DNA from: Mesotaenium endlicherianum
Taxonomy: Eukaryota > Streptophyta > Zygnematophyceae > Zygnematales > Mesotaeniaceae
Assembly: GCA_009602735.1 (NCBI GenBank)
Contig: WELA01011113.1
Span: 193,056 to 233,915 of the forward strand
Length of the DNA stretch: 40,860 nt
Reading direction: 5' to 3'
The notes below the pieces were generated by a model, which saw only the letters and a program-made list of their open reading frames with translations, was not told the origin of the DNA and ran no database searches. Position 1 is the stretch's first letter; each line of letters starts with the position of its first letter. The translations under genes and the position numbers were made by a program. Below, one piece after another: positions 1-9,074 of this stretch.

Positions 1-174
1 TGTCAGCAAGCTGACTTAAGGTGACCTCAGCCTGCTACTTCCGGCCGAGTCATTAAACTGATATTAAATATAAAGTCCAGCAGACTGATCATTAACTAGA
101 GTTCAGCAGGCTGAACTTATTTAACTATATTATTTAAATGAATATTAAACCAACCAATATACTGATTCATTACA
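1..174 (-). repeat. 3' LTR of the left chromovirus, truncated by the window start
   Basis: This matches the last part (as read on the plus strand) of the 720-bp LTRs at 9726-10445, 17723-18442 and 25882-26602, and ends in the family terminus GATTCATTACA. It contains the dyad motifs of the U3 region (for example at 1-16 and 111-126). The rest of the LTR lies upstream of the window. Confidence 0.95.
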
Positions 175-187
175 ATCCCTCCAACTT
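175..187 (-). other. Polypurine tract of the left chromovirus
   Basis: On the minus strand AAGTTGGAGGGAT lies directly before the LTR start TGTAATG, the expected place for the plus-strand primer of reverse transcription. The same tract adjoins the LTR at 18443 and the third-ORF fragment at 39901. Confidence 0.8.
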
Positions 188-259
188 ATCATATTGTCGC
201 CTCGACAACACTCACACTAATAACAGCGTGCTGTCCCTCTCGTCCCCAGCCTACTGCCC

Positions 260-1927
260 TTAGGAGGGAGATGTCCCTGAGGCCCTATACTCAGGGGAGC
301 CAGACCTCCTCCTGTCTTGGGGTCTTCTGAAGCCTGTCAGAGAAGGAGGTTCCGTGTAAGGACCCGGCGGAGAACGCAATAACTGGGCTGTTTCCTCCTG
401 CACAGTCTGAAACTGAAGGGAGGCAGCCTTCTCCTGGGCAGCCCTCAAACTGACAGGTACGTATACCGGCATCCCAGAAGGATGTTGCATGACATGAGCC
501 AAGGGTACATGCCCTCTCTGCGAGGGAGATGCTGGCAGGCCTCTGGCTATTTCTCGAGCAGCCCTCCTGTCTGCCCTGTCTGACTGGGTCTCCTTGCCTG
601 GAGATGGGCTCTGGCCTTTGGCAGTTCCCAGCCAAGTGATATCCTCCTCTTCAGCGAGTTGCTGCAGGGCCAACCCCGTCTTCTCCCTTACGGGGGATGT
701 GGCAGGCGTCAGGATCACGGCGGGGCTAGTGTCCTCCTCCTCGCCTTCCTCCTCGTCTTCCTCTGACTCCTCCTCCTTGCCGTCCCCGGGTTCCTCTGAG
801 ACTTCTGGGGTCTCTTCTGTCAGCTGCTCCAGCTCTTCCCGAGAAAAAGAATATCCTACTGACCTTCCCCTTTTGGGTGCTGGTGGGGGCTGCTGAGTCC
901 GGACCGCATAGAGGTCCTTTTCCCCCTGCTTACTTGCCCATTTGGCATAAGCGTGCTTCCCTTTGGAGAATGACTCTCGGGCCCTGCTTCTGTCCCCCTG
1001 CATCTCTTGGCTCATGCAGTCTCTGACTCCATCCAATCTTGGGTCCCAAGCCGCAATGTGAGGGGGCAATACTATGTTCCCCTTTAGGTCTGTCAGGAAA
1101 TCCTCATCCGTCGCCCTGTCATTCTGCTGGTCCCTCATGTTGATGGTCATCCACCGCCAATCGGTGGGCTTTTGGAAGAAGGCAGCGTCTGTCTTTTTAA
1201 GAGTACAAGGGTACCAGTGCCCTGCAAAGTCCAGCTGACTGGTTTCCCTGGCCAAGAATTCCCAGCTCCTCCTCTCCACCTCATTGTACATGGCCTTGAA
1301 CCTGTTGTGGGGTGTTGAGTCCTTGAAGCTGTCCGCGTCCATGGGGATCATCCTGATGACCCTATCTGCCCCCCAGATACCAGGAATCGAGACAGCTCCT
1401 GCTTCGTTCACCTGGGCCATTGCCTTGGCCTCTCCGATGGTATATCCTACCATCCTGGCGTAATCGTGGTAGAGGAGGAGCCCTGTGCCGACCTCTATAT
1501 ACTTGTCAAAGTTTTCGGATGTCTCCCCTTCCTTCTGGAGGATTTCCTTCTGCGACTCACTGCGACTTCTCTGGGCATACTTGAAGGCCTCCTCCAGTAG
1601 ATCAAAGCCCTTGCCCAGCACCGTGTAGCGGTAGCTGCTGATTCTCCTCTGTTCTTCTTCTTCAGCCTGCTGCTTCCGCTTCTCCTCAGCTTGCCTCTCC
1701 TCCTCTGCTTTCTTGGCCTCCTCTGCAGCTTTTCTGTCCATTTCTTCCTGCCTCAGTCTGGCCTGTTCCTCCTCCTCCTTCTTCTTCTGTGCCTCCCGCT
1801 GTTGTTGGAGTCGTTGTGATTCCCGAGCGGAGATGGAAGATGATTCGATGTCTCCACGGAATTGCAAGTATTCTGCATGTGCCTCTTCCGCCCTTCTCTT
1901 CCTCTTGAGTTCCGACTTTTGAGTCAT
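260..1927 (-). CDS. Third ORF of the chromovirus (env position): coiled-coil protein of unknown function
   Basis: An uninterrupted reading frame lies between pol and the 3' LTR. The first ATG is at 1927 (three upstream codons are open but begin with TTG), giving about 555 residues. Counting from 1936, residues 11-15 are a basic cluster (KRKRR), 37-98 are rich in Lys, Glu, Gln and Ala with heptad character typical of a long coiled coil, 100-350 look globular (aromatic-rich, YHDYARMVGYTIGEAKAMAQ near 156-175), 366-402 are strongly acidic, and the tail is Ser/Pro/Arg-rich. There is no signal peptide, membrane helix or cysteine pattern of an envelope protein, and no retroviral domain that I recognise. 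A branch-point-like CTAAC and an AG acceptor lie just before the ATG. Copies at 18528-20194 and 39986-40860 show that it belongs to the element. Function is unknown; I infer a soluble, possibly nuclear or nucleic-acid-associated accessory protein. Confidence 0.85.
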   Translation of the reverse strand: MTQKSELKRKRRAEEAHAEYLQFRGDIESSSISARESQRLQQQREAQKKKEEEEQARLRQEEMDRKAAEEAKKAEEERQAEEKRKQQAEEEEQRRISSYRYTVLGKGFDLLEEAFKYAQRSRSESQKEILQKEGETSENFDKYIEVGTGLLLYHDYARMVGYTIGEAKAMAQVNEAGAVSIPGIWGADRVIRMIPMDADSFKDSTPHNRFKAMYNEVERRSWEFLARETSQLDFAGHWYPCTLKKTDAAFFQKPTDWRWMTINMRDQQNDRATDEDFLTDLKGNIVLPPHIAAWDPRLDGVRDCMSQEMQGDRSRARESFSKGKHAYAKWASKQGEKDLYAVRTQQPPPAPKRGRSVGYSFSREELEQLTEETPEVSEEPGDGKEEESEEDEEEGEEEDTSPAVILTPATSPVREKTGLALQQLAEEEDITWLGTAKGQSPSPGKETQSDRADRRAAREIARGLPASPSQRGHVPLAHVMQHPSGMPVYVPVSLRAAQEKAASLQFQTVQEETAQLLRSPPGPYTEPPSLTGFRRPQDRRRSGSPEYRASGTSPS

Positions 1928-2251
1928 CCTGCTCAATCATAAACACAATGCAGTTAGTGAAGTCATGATATTTTGCCGCTACTGAGTGCCCTTGATGAAG
2001 AGGAACGCGATCGGGAGAGTTCCTAGTGTGGAATACCTGGTGTGAGTGAATATAAGGGAAAATTGAGTTAGAGAGCAAGTGAGTGTGAGCGCAGGTTGAG
2101 TGTGTAATATGGTGATCAGAGAATACCACTCCCTCCAACTTAATTTTAAAGGTGGGCTGCCTGTCACAACTGTCACTAACTGTCACATCCCCCTCCAACT
2201 TATATGGAGACAGGACCTCCTGTCACCTTCCCATGTCTACTGAAGGGACAG
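1928..2251 (-). promoter_or_regulatory. Spacer between pol and third ORF, with two polypurine-like repeats and a splice acceptor candidate
   Basis: The 324-nt spacer has nearly the same sequence and the same length in the complete copy (20195-20518). On the minus strand it contains two copies of TAAGTTGGAGGG (in 2128-2144 and 2188-2204), the same core as the LTR-adjacent polypurine tract. Just before the third-ORF ATG are CTAAC (complement of 1953-1957), a T-rich stretch and CAG (AG is the complement of 1929-1930), which fit a plant-type branch point and 3' splice site. Overlapping small frames in the spacer look incidental. Confidence 0.55.
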
Positions 2252-4275
2252 TTAGGGCGGTGCCCCAGCCGCCCGAAGGTGGAACCGTTTCAACGCCCCT
2301 TTGGCATTGGTCAGCTGGTCTTTAAATTCCCAAGTGTCCCCAGAGGCATCGTAACCCTTCCATCGGATGAGGTACTTCATGACATATTTAGACGATCGAC
2401 GGACCGAGCGAGCGTCTAAAATCTCATCGACCTCATATTCCTCAGGATCGCCGTCCCGGACAGCGGGGACCGGTCCCGGTTGGACAGGTAACCGACCTGT
2501 GAACAGTGTATCACCTTTGATGTATGGTTCCAGGAAGGAGACATTAAAGACCGGGTGACCCTTGTAGTACGCTGACATGTTCAGTTTGTAAGCATTCTGA
2601 TCGACACGATGTACCACCGAATATGGACCGACCCAGACAGGGCCAAGTTTTTTCTTGACCACACCAGGGAGGTACAGGTGCTGAGAATGCAGTTTGACTA
2701 AATCCCCCTTGGAAAATGTCAGCTCCCGACGGTGTTGATTAGCGTGTTTTTGTTGGTTTTCTTGGGCTGTGTGCAGGTTTTGTTGGACTTCTGACAGGGT
2801 GTCAGCAAACTCCTGAGTTAACTGGAGGGAGACCGGGTTGTCAATCCCTTGCGGGTCAGTTATAGACTCCCCCAGTACATCTAAAGGAGACTTAGGGACT
2901 CTACCGAAGCTGAGTTCAAAAGGAGTCTTGCCCGTTGACGTGTGCACCGCACTGTTGACCGCAAACTGAATTTGAGGCAACAGGTCATCCCAATTATCTT
3001 GTTTTTGGTTAATATATGCTCTCAGCACCTCCTGCAGAACTCGGTCAGTTCTTTCAGTCTGCCCATCAGTCTGAGGGTGGTTTGCTGTGCTGAGCAGCTG
3101 TTTGACTCCCATTAACCCCATTAAAGCTCTCCAGAACTTAGAGGTGAATTTTGAGTCTCTGTCTGAGATGATATTAGAAGGGAGCCCATGTTGGCATACT
3201 ACATGGTTGTAAAACTGTCTCGCTGTTTCGAGTGCAGTCACTTTGACAGTTGTGGGGATAAAAATGACCATTTTTGTCAGTTTATCCACGACTACCAGTA
3301 TTGAATCATGCCCGTTGGCAGTTCTTGGTAGTGAGACCACCCAGTCCATGGATATAGTTTCCCAGCGTCCCGCTGGGATGGGTAGCGGTTGCAAGAGACC
3401 TCCGGGTGGTGTGTGCCGAGACTTATTTCTCTGACACTGGTCACAGGACTTGACATATTTCAAGACCTCCCGGGGTAACCCCTCCCAATGATAATGTTTT
3501 GCCAGTTTGCCAACAGTTTTGGCCTGCCCCAAATGTCCACCCAGGAGACTGTCATGAGCTTGACTCAGTAAGAGAGACCTTATTTCCAAATTATTAGGAA
3601 TGACCAGCTTCAGCCTGCCTGAAGTGGTTTCAGTCACCCAGACCCCTCCCTTGAGCTTATACCCGAGTGCGGTAGCACGACACATACCAGTAGTGGGGCT
3701 GGGCTCAAATGTTGGGTCAGAAAGGTAGGCTTTCCTAAGTTGTTCAAGGAAGGACTTTTTCACCTTTAGTGAAGTGAGTGCACACAGGACTTTATCTACA
3801 GCATGCTGACTAAAGTTCCTTTCTTGCAAGTCAGGTCTTCTAGAGAGTGCATCAGCAGGATTCAACTTCCCTGGTTTGTAGTCGATCTGGACTTGGAACT
3901 GCTCCAGCATCTGGCTCCAGCGGTTCTCCCTCCTCGACAGCTTGGACTTCTTCTGAAAGTGGGTCAGAGCTAGATGATCTGTAATCACCTTAAAAGCTTT
4001 ACCATGTAAGTATGCTCTCCACTGTTTGAGTACATGAATGATAGCTAGCAGCTCTTTATCATGCACTGAGTGATTAATCTCCGCGGGATTAAATTTCATA
4101 GACTCATACAACACAGGATGCCACTCCTGCCGTACCTTACCATCCTTTGTGGTTTTGTCAGCAGGCTGCAACAAAATAGCACCCATGGCAAAGTCAGAGG
4201 CATCAGTCTCCACCTGCACCGGTTTGCTGGGGTCATAAACGGCTAGCATTGGGGCAGAACAAAGGGCATCTTTAA
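2252..4275 (-). pseudogene. pol: pol 3' part: RNase H, integrase and chromodomain (left chromovirus)
   Basis: The frame is open from the piggyBac insertion point to the pol stop. Recognisable in order: RNase H ([15 protein letters not shown] with the first Asp, HDKELLAI with the Glu, ITDHLAL, and PADALSRRP); integrase HHCC finger ([12 protein letters not shown]); integrase catalytic core ([16 protein letters not shown], and the Glu in [11 protein letters not shown]); a GPY/F-type module ([12 protein letters not shown]); and a C-terminal chromodomain ([20 protein letters not shown]) with all three aromatic cage positions kept. The chromodomain marks the element as a chromovirus and would target integration to modified histones. 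The sequence is nearly identical to 20519-22542. The first 15 or so codons of the longer open frame (to 4321) come from the inserted transposon. Confidence 0.93.
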
Positions 4276-4311
4276 CACTAGGTCTCCCAAGGAAAAGACC
4301 ATATATGGTCC
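4276..4311 (+). repeat. Left terminal inverted repeat of the piggyBac-like element
   Basis: This begins CACTAGGTCTCCCA and ends in the palindrome GACCATATATGGTC (4297-4310). It pairs with 6356-6387, with a 4-nt length difference between the terminal 14-mer and the palindrome. Confidence 0.88.
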
Positions 4312-4953
4312 AATAATGCACCCCCTAAGTCACACTATATTGAAATAACCACTGAAGCTATGACAATATGTGATAGACCATTAGAGAGCTTACATCACAA
4401 AGTATTGCACTGGCCATGTGGCCCGCAATTTTCGGAAAGGTAAGGTGTACTTTCCGTACAAGGTGTGTACGGTAACAAGAAATGAGCAAATAGGGCCAAC
4501 TTTACCTTCACACACTATGAATTTGGATTTGAACCAGTAATTGTTGATTTAATCCGGGATAGGCATGTGTCTTACCTATCATATGAAACAAATTTCACTT
4601 CATTCTAATCAGTAGCTTTGTGGAGGCACACTCTGTACTTAGTGGACCATATGGGGTTCGGGTATTTTTCGTACTTTTTAGTGCCTCATGCACCAAAGCA
4701 TCACAGTTAATAATTCATAATTTATTCTTTACACATGCAAATAGTAATCTGTAAAGTGGAGCTTGAAAGCAAGGTCTTACTTTACTTACAAAAAAATATT
4801 CACATACAAAATAATGAATTAAAATGATTAAAAGTAAATTTCTAGTTGCAAAATATCGCAGAATCGACAACTTTGCACACATGAAGCTGAACTGTTTATG
4901 GAGCACAATGTCTTTCATATATGTTTCTGTTGCAATTCCTTTTCTCTATAATC

Positions 4954-5577
4954 CTACTTCTTACTGCTACTCAGCTTGTAGGGGCCACTATCTACATGTG
5001 CTATGTGCCTGTTGGTATGGTATTCCTCAAAGCAAGGCGCGGGGCAAAGCGCTACTCCACACGTTGCGCACCAATAGCTAGGCCTCACCTTACTCTTCTC
5101 ATGGCCTAGGTCATACGACTTGCTCCTGCACACTACACATCCTGGTCTAGAGCCTCCTGGAAGGTGCTCAGGGAAGTGTCTCTCTAGGAACCTGTCAATC
5201 CCAGCTCGCCCCGCACTCCAGCGAAAGCGCCTCCCCTTATGTGGATCATGGAAGTCTGTCATCTCCGCTACAACATCTAACATGAAGGGATACCTGTCAC
5301 TCTCAGGATGGGCCAGGTTGTTGAGGATGTAGGCATCGGCCAGGGCAGCATCAAATAGACCCCAATATAGTTTGTGCCACCACTTTAAGCTCACAGCAGA
5401 AGTCTCGACAAAGAACTTATCTCTCACACAGAGCTTGTAAAATTGATCAACAGCGTCTTTGTGTGTTTTGTAGTGCACCACAATGTTTGGAGAAGTTATG
5501 GTTAAGGAGAAATTATGGTTATGGAGCAGTTGCCCTTCTCCTCCTCTCCCTTTTCTCATTTTTAACAGTAGGAACAA
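4954..5577 (-). pseudogene. piggyBac transposase, C-terminal part with cysteine-rich domain
   Basis: The translation contains VVHYKTHKDAVDQFYKLC, the family's conserved segment after the third catalytic Asp (Y-N-x2-K-x-G-V-D-x2-D-Q in relatives), then SLKWWHKLYWGLFDAALADAY, and a zinc-binding C-terminal domain of spaced CxxC, CxxCG and CxxPCFEEYH units, which in the family binds the terminal inverted repeats. The start of this open frame (about 30 residues) is out-of-frame sequence, not transposase. Everything from the N-terminal part to the third catalytic residue has been deleted. The remnant could still bind transposon ends, but cannot cut DNA. Confidence 0.9.
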
Positions 5578-6100
5578 TGAGCATCAGCTGCTTACCTCTT
5601 CCGGTGTCAGGCCTGCCCCTCTTCCTCATAATATCCTCCTCCTCCTCCTCCTCCTCCTCCTCTTCCTCCTCATCTTCCTTATCCTCCTCACCATCACTAG
5701 ACCTTGGCTGTGAGTCATCATTTGGATCTTGGGAGGACGAAATTAGACTGTGACCCTCATTCTCCCTCGAATTTGAAAGCAAAGAGGCCCCTGAGGAAAC
5801 CAAGCCAAAACGAACTACATGCGGCTCGAAATAAAACCAGGACTCTTCAGGCACTGTAGATAGGTACTGCCTGACCTGCCATACCTCCCATTGCTTCTTT
5901 TCTTTGTCATACAACACTTTTATGAGTCATGAGTTCTCCTTTTTAGTCCTCACAACCTCTTTTCTCACAATTCCGACTAAGAAAAACTCTATGTAATACT
6001 GTCCAAATGTCTTTTTTGCCCATGCATCTCCCCAGAAGGTGGCAGGGATGAGTAATTTACCACCCACAACTATTTTTGGCGCATTTGAAGAAGAAGCCAT
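5519..6100 (-). pseudogene. piggyBac-like element, N-terminal transposase region (acidic), interrupted by a stop
   Basis: From an ATG at 6100 the frame reads 57 codons to a TGA (complement of 5927-5929) and then continues in the same frame to 5519. The second part has a poly-Glu run encoded by a (TCC)n tract at 5635-5675, with Asp/Ser-rich flanks, followed by a basic stretch. Acidic, disordered N-termini are common in piggyBac transposases, but this part has no motif that identifies it by itself. The assignment rests on its place inside the element, in front of and on the same strand as the C-terminal domain. Confidence 0.55.
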
Positions 6101-6355
6101 GGCTCTAAGAGCTTTTTAGTGACCTCGAGTATGACAGACTTTTCACTTGAAATTTCGTTGTGAACCTGAACTTCGAACCTCCTTCTTTTGACTCTAACTT
6201 TGTCGTTAATGATCGGAAGACCATTTTGCATTTTTTCGCCTAAGGTTCAAGTCTGTACGGTTCGTTTGAGCCATAGACTGTACCAGTTGGTCAACTGTAG
6301 CACCCTGGAGAACAGCGCTGAAAAATGGGGGTTAGCTAGCCCATATATGGTCCGA

Positions 6356-6387
6356 GGACCATATATGGTCCGATGGGAAACCTAGTG
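6356..6387 (-). repeat. Right terminal inverted repeat of the piggyBac-like element
   Basis: Read on the minus strand it starts CACTAGGTTTCCCA and continues to the palindrome GGACCATATATGGTCC. A second CCATATATGG lies at 6341-6350, so this end carries two copies and the left end one. Confidence 0.88.
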
Positions 6388-7275
6388 TTAAGGGTCTGGA
6401 AGGCAGCCTGCTGCTCTTCCCCCCACACATACCCGATGTCTTTCTTAGTAAGGTCAGTCAGTATACTGGCCTTTGTGGAATAATTCTCAATAAATCTCCT
6501 ATAGTAGTTAGCCAACCCGAGGAAGGATCTAACTTCAGAGACAGACTGCGGTACTGGCCAGTCCCTTATGGTCTGGACTTTCTTAGGATCCACGCTGATG
6601 CCCTTTTTCTTGACAATGTGGCCTAAGAAATCAATACTGTCTTTAAAGAAATCACACTTGCTTATTTTAGCATATAAGTGATTTGTTCTTAGAGTGTCCA
6701 GGACTGTCCTTAAGTGTTCAGCGTGCTGAACTTCATCTTTAGAGAAAATTAAAATATCATCCAGGAAAACTTGCACAAATTTATCCAAATAAGGTCTGAA
6801 AATGTCATTCATAGCACCCATGAAGGTGGCAGGAGCATTAGTCAGTCCAAATGGCATCACGTTGAACTCATAGTGTCCATAACGTGTACGGAAGGCAGTC
6901 TTGTGTTCATCCCCCTTAGCAATTCTGATTTGATGATAACCACTCTTGAGATCTATCTTACTGAACACCTTAGCACCAGACAGGGTATCAAGCAAGTCTT
7001 CGATCATGGGTAAAGCATACTTGTTCTTTACTGTAATTCTGTTCAGGGCTCTGTAATCCACACACATCCGCATACTGCCATCCTTTTTCTTAACAAATAG
7101 GATGGGTGCGCCGTACGGTGATTTACTGGGAGAAATGTAACCATTTTCCTCAAGCTCTGCAATCTGTGTTTTCAACTCCTCGCTCTCCACATAAGACAAG
7201 CCATACGTGCGTTGCCAAGGTGGCTGACTCCCAGGTAATAGATCAATCCTATGATCTACTTCCCTTTTAGGGGGT
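6388..7275 (-). pseudogene. pol: pol middle part: reverse transcriptase (left chromovirus)
   Basis: The RT motifs are in order: [46 protein letters not shown] and the catalytic [10 protein letters not shown], followed by the RT thumb/connection ([16 protein letters not shown]). The frame ends in the piggyBac insert on one side. On the other it is separated from the protease frame by a 1-nt deletion: the run reads GGGGGTAGCC here and GGGGGTAGTCC in the complete copy. A patch at 6593-6737 differs far more from the complete copy than its surroundings do. Confidence 0.92.
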
Positions 7276-8260
7276 AGCCTGGAGGCATATTAAATACATC
7301 AGTGTACTGAGCAACAATGTTTGCAGCAGTAGGGTGCTCCGGAGGGCTTACCTTTTTCTCAACCACTTCTTCAGGTTGAGGAGGTACCTCTCTTAGCAGC
7401 AGACAGAACATTCTGTCTTCCTTCTGGTTCCAGCTTTTGACGAACTCCATTGCATTCAGCAACTTGCATCCTTCTGGAAGCCTCTTCTTTTCCTTCATTT
7501 GCCATCCACACAGGACAAGAGGAAGAGCACTGGTGGGTGCCAAGTCAGTCTGCCCATCACTGGCTCCTCTCACTTTAACTGTACCTCTGCTCCAACACAC
7601 TTCAGCTTGATGTCTATTAAGCCAGGACCTGCCTAGCACGAGATCATAAAAGCCAGTGTTGAGTACCTCAAATGTAAGCGTTTCAGTTAGAATTGCAATG
7701 CCAGAATCTAACTGGACCTCAATAGGCTTGGTTATAACTCCTCGCGGGATACTTGAGGCATCTCCAAGGAATATTTTTCTATTCCCTTGGGTGACAGTAG
7801 GCAGCCTTAGCCGCTTAACTAAGTCCTTGTGGATAAAAGTATGTGACGCCCCTCCGTCAACAAATGCCCTCACCTTCCTACCTGCAATCATGCAATGCAG
7901 TAGGATAGGGGGGACTGTCTTTTCCTGACTTTCGCATTGTTCTCCTGACGTAGCAAAGAAATGTTGGACATCAGGTGGAACAAGAGCATCCAGAGTGTGC
8001 ACTCTCTGGACGTCTATATTGCTGATGGTCTCCTTTATCTGGTTGTCAGGCATGCATAGTGAATCCAGTTCAGCAGGACCCATAATACCTGCTACGAGGG
8101 CAGCTAGAGACGACTCACTATCTCTAGCATCCTCACAGTCAGTAGACTGGATTACTGACTGTTGCTGTCTTTTAAAGGCTGGTCTTTTCTCTCGACCTTC
8201 GGAAGGTGCTTGACTGGACATTGTTCTCTGTAGTGGCCTTTCTGCTGACAATGGTAGCAA
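7276..8260 (-). pseudogene. pol: pol 5' part: aspartic protease and linker (left chromovirus)
   Basis: This frame overlaps the end of gag and lies in the -1 frame relative to it. Near residue 135 is the retropepsin-like active site [11 protein letters not shown], with DGG where most Ty3/gypsy proteases have DSG or DTG; ILLGRSWL-type sequence ([15 protein letters not shown]) follows at about 207-221. Its RT continuation is lost through the 1-nt deletion near 7276, after which a false tail is read to 7256. The first ATG-like codon is not a true start: the protein is expected to be made by frameshifting from gag at 8170-8176. Confidence 0.9.
8135..8176 (-). promoter_or_regulatory. -1 programmed ribosomal frameshift signal between gag and pol (left copy)
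   Basis: In the gag frame the minus strand reads CCT TTA AAA, giving the X XXY YYZ heptamer TTTAAAA (complement of 8170-8176). A 7-nt spacer (8169-8163) follows, then an inverted repeat ACAGTCAGTA (8162-8153) / TACTGACTGT (8144-8135) with an 8-nt loop, so a 10-bp perfect hairpin. The gag stop TAA (complement of 8152-8154) spans the end of the 5' arm and the loop. Pol is open in the -1 frame through the site. Heptamer, spacer and stem agree with known retroviral frameshift signals. Confidence 0.85.
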
Positions 8261-8465
8261 GTGGATTTTGCTGAGGCTGGTCTCGGCTTAGTCCTACCAC
8301 CACCTCTTCCATAGCCACCTCGACAGAAACCACCTCTACCTGTAGACTGTATGGCATTATACTCATACTCATATCCATCCCCCTGATCATCCTCAGCCTG
8401 GTCTCCTTCAATTGCATTGTAGGAACCGTGGGGCTTTTTGATCACCTTAGACACCAAAGCATTAC
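8152..8465 (-). pseudogene. gag: gag 3' part with CCHC zinc knuckle (left chromovirus)
   Basis: After the LTR insertion point the frame continues with the gag C-terminus: an acidic stretch with Tyr/Glu repeats (GYEYEYNAIQ), a Gly/Arg-rich segment, and the knuckle [14 protein letters not shown] (C-x2-C-x4-H-x4-C), which packages RNA in the nucleocapsid. The frame ends at TAA inside the frameshift hairpin. The capsid part is missing here, because the sequence to the right belongs to an inverted LTR. Confidence 0.9.
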
Positions 8466-9074
8466 TGTAATGAATCAATATATTAGTTGATAACATTCAT
8501 TTAAATATAATAGTTAAATAAGTTCAGCCTGCTGAACTCTAGTTAATAGTCAGTCTGCTGGACTTCATATCAAATATCAGTTTAATGACTCGGCCGAAAG
8601 CAGCTGGCTGAAGTCAACTTAAGTTAGCTTGCTGACACATTCTTTGACAGCCAGCTGACTTCCGTACTCGGTAGCAACGAACTGCCTCGAGATGCATCTA
8701 AGTGTGGTATGCTAGATGAATCGCCAAATGACATCCCTAGGATGGATGGCGATTCGGGATGATGGGAGATGGCGGTGGATTTGGTTAACCGAGGTCCTAC
8801 CAACGTGGTTAACTCCCGGGTAGGCGGTGCCATCGCACTGACCGTTGAACAGTAAACTCATTCCATGTACATATGCTAGGCATTGCTCTCGAGTTCGGCA
8901 TTCGGAAACGAGGCCAACTCTCTTGTACAGCTTACTGAGAGAGATCTGAATCCAAGGCGAGAAGCCATTGATACGCACTGTCTTCTAACCTTGCCTATGT
9001 ATGAGTTTACTGATTTGCATTATTGATGCTAGTTTACTCTCATTTGATTGACGAGTATTATTCACTGCTAGTGT
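8466..9074 (+). repeat. Inverted LTR of the same family nested in gag, truncated at an unresolved base
   Basis: The plus strand starts with TGTAATGAATC, the sense start of the family LTR, so this copy points opposite to its host. It follows the LTR for 609 of about 720 bp to the GTGT near 9074, then an N, then host gag. It interrupts gag after GCATTAC; the intact gag reads on at that point. Either a solo LTR or a whole nested element stood here and the assembly collapsed it; the lost 111 bp of LTR and about 600 bp of host gag (compare 24620-25236) favour a join across missing sequence. Confidence 0.88.

Larger units (their letters stand above)
4276..6387 (-). mobile_element. piggyBac-like DNA transposon, internally deleted, inserted in pol
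   Basis: The 2112-bp insert is flanked by TTAA on both sides (4272-4275 and 6388-6391); the intact pol at 22539-22542 has a single TTAA, the empty site. Its ends are inverted: CACTAGGTCTCCCA at 4276-4289 and CACTAGGTTTCCCA on the minus strand from 6387. TTAA duplication, a CACTAGG-type terminus and a C-terminal cysteine-rich transposase domain identify piggyBac. The DDD catalytic core that should lie between the N-terminal acidic part and the C-terminal domain is missing, so it cannot move by itself. About 680 AT-rich bases (4276-4953) downstream of the ORF hold no gene that I can see. Confidence 0.92.

Noticed and set aside
594-896. Ser-rich open frames on the plus strand across the third ORF (also 18966-19163 and 40425-40622)
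   Set aside because: They are antisense images of the poly-Glu/Lys codons of the third ORF and have no family signature.
260-1927. Third ORF as a retroviral envelope gene
   Set aside because: No signal peptide, no hydrophobic membrane helix and no cysteine-rich surface domain; only its position resembles env.
1979-2198. Short minus-strand frames in the spacer before the third ORF
   Set aside because: They overlap each other, lack motifs and coincide with the putative acceptor region.
5463-5753. Plus-strand Ser- or Leu-rich frames in the piggyBac element
   Set aside because: They are translations of the (TCC)n tract opposite the acidic transposase region.
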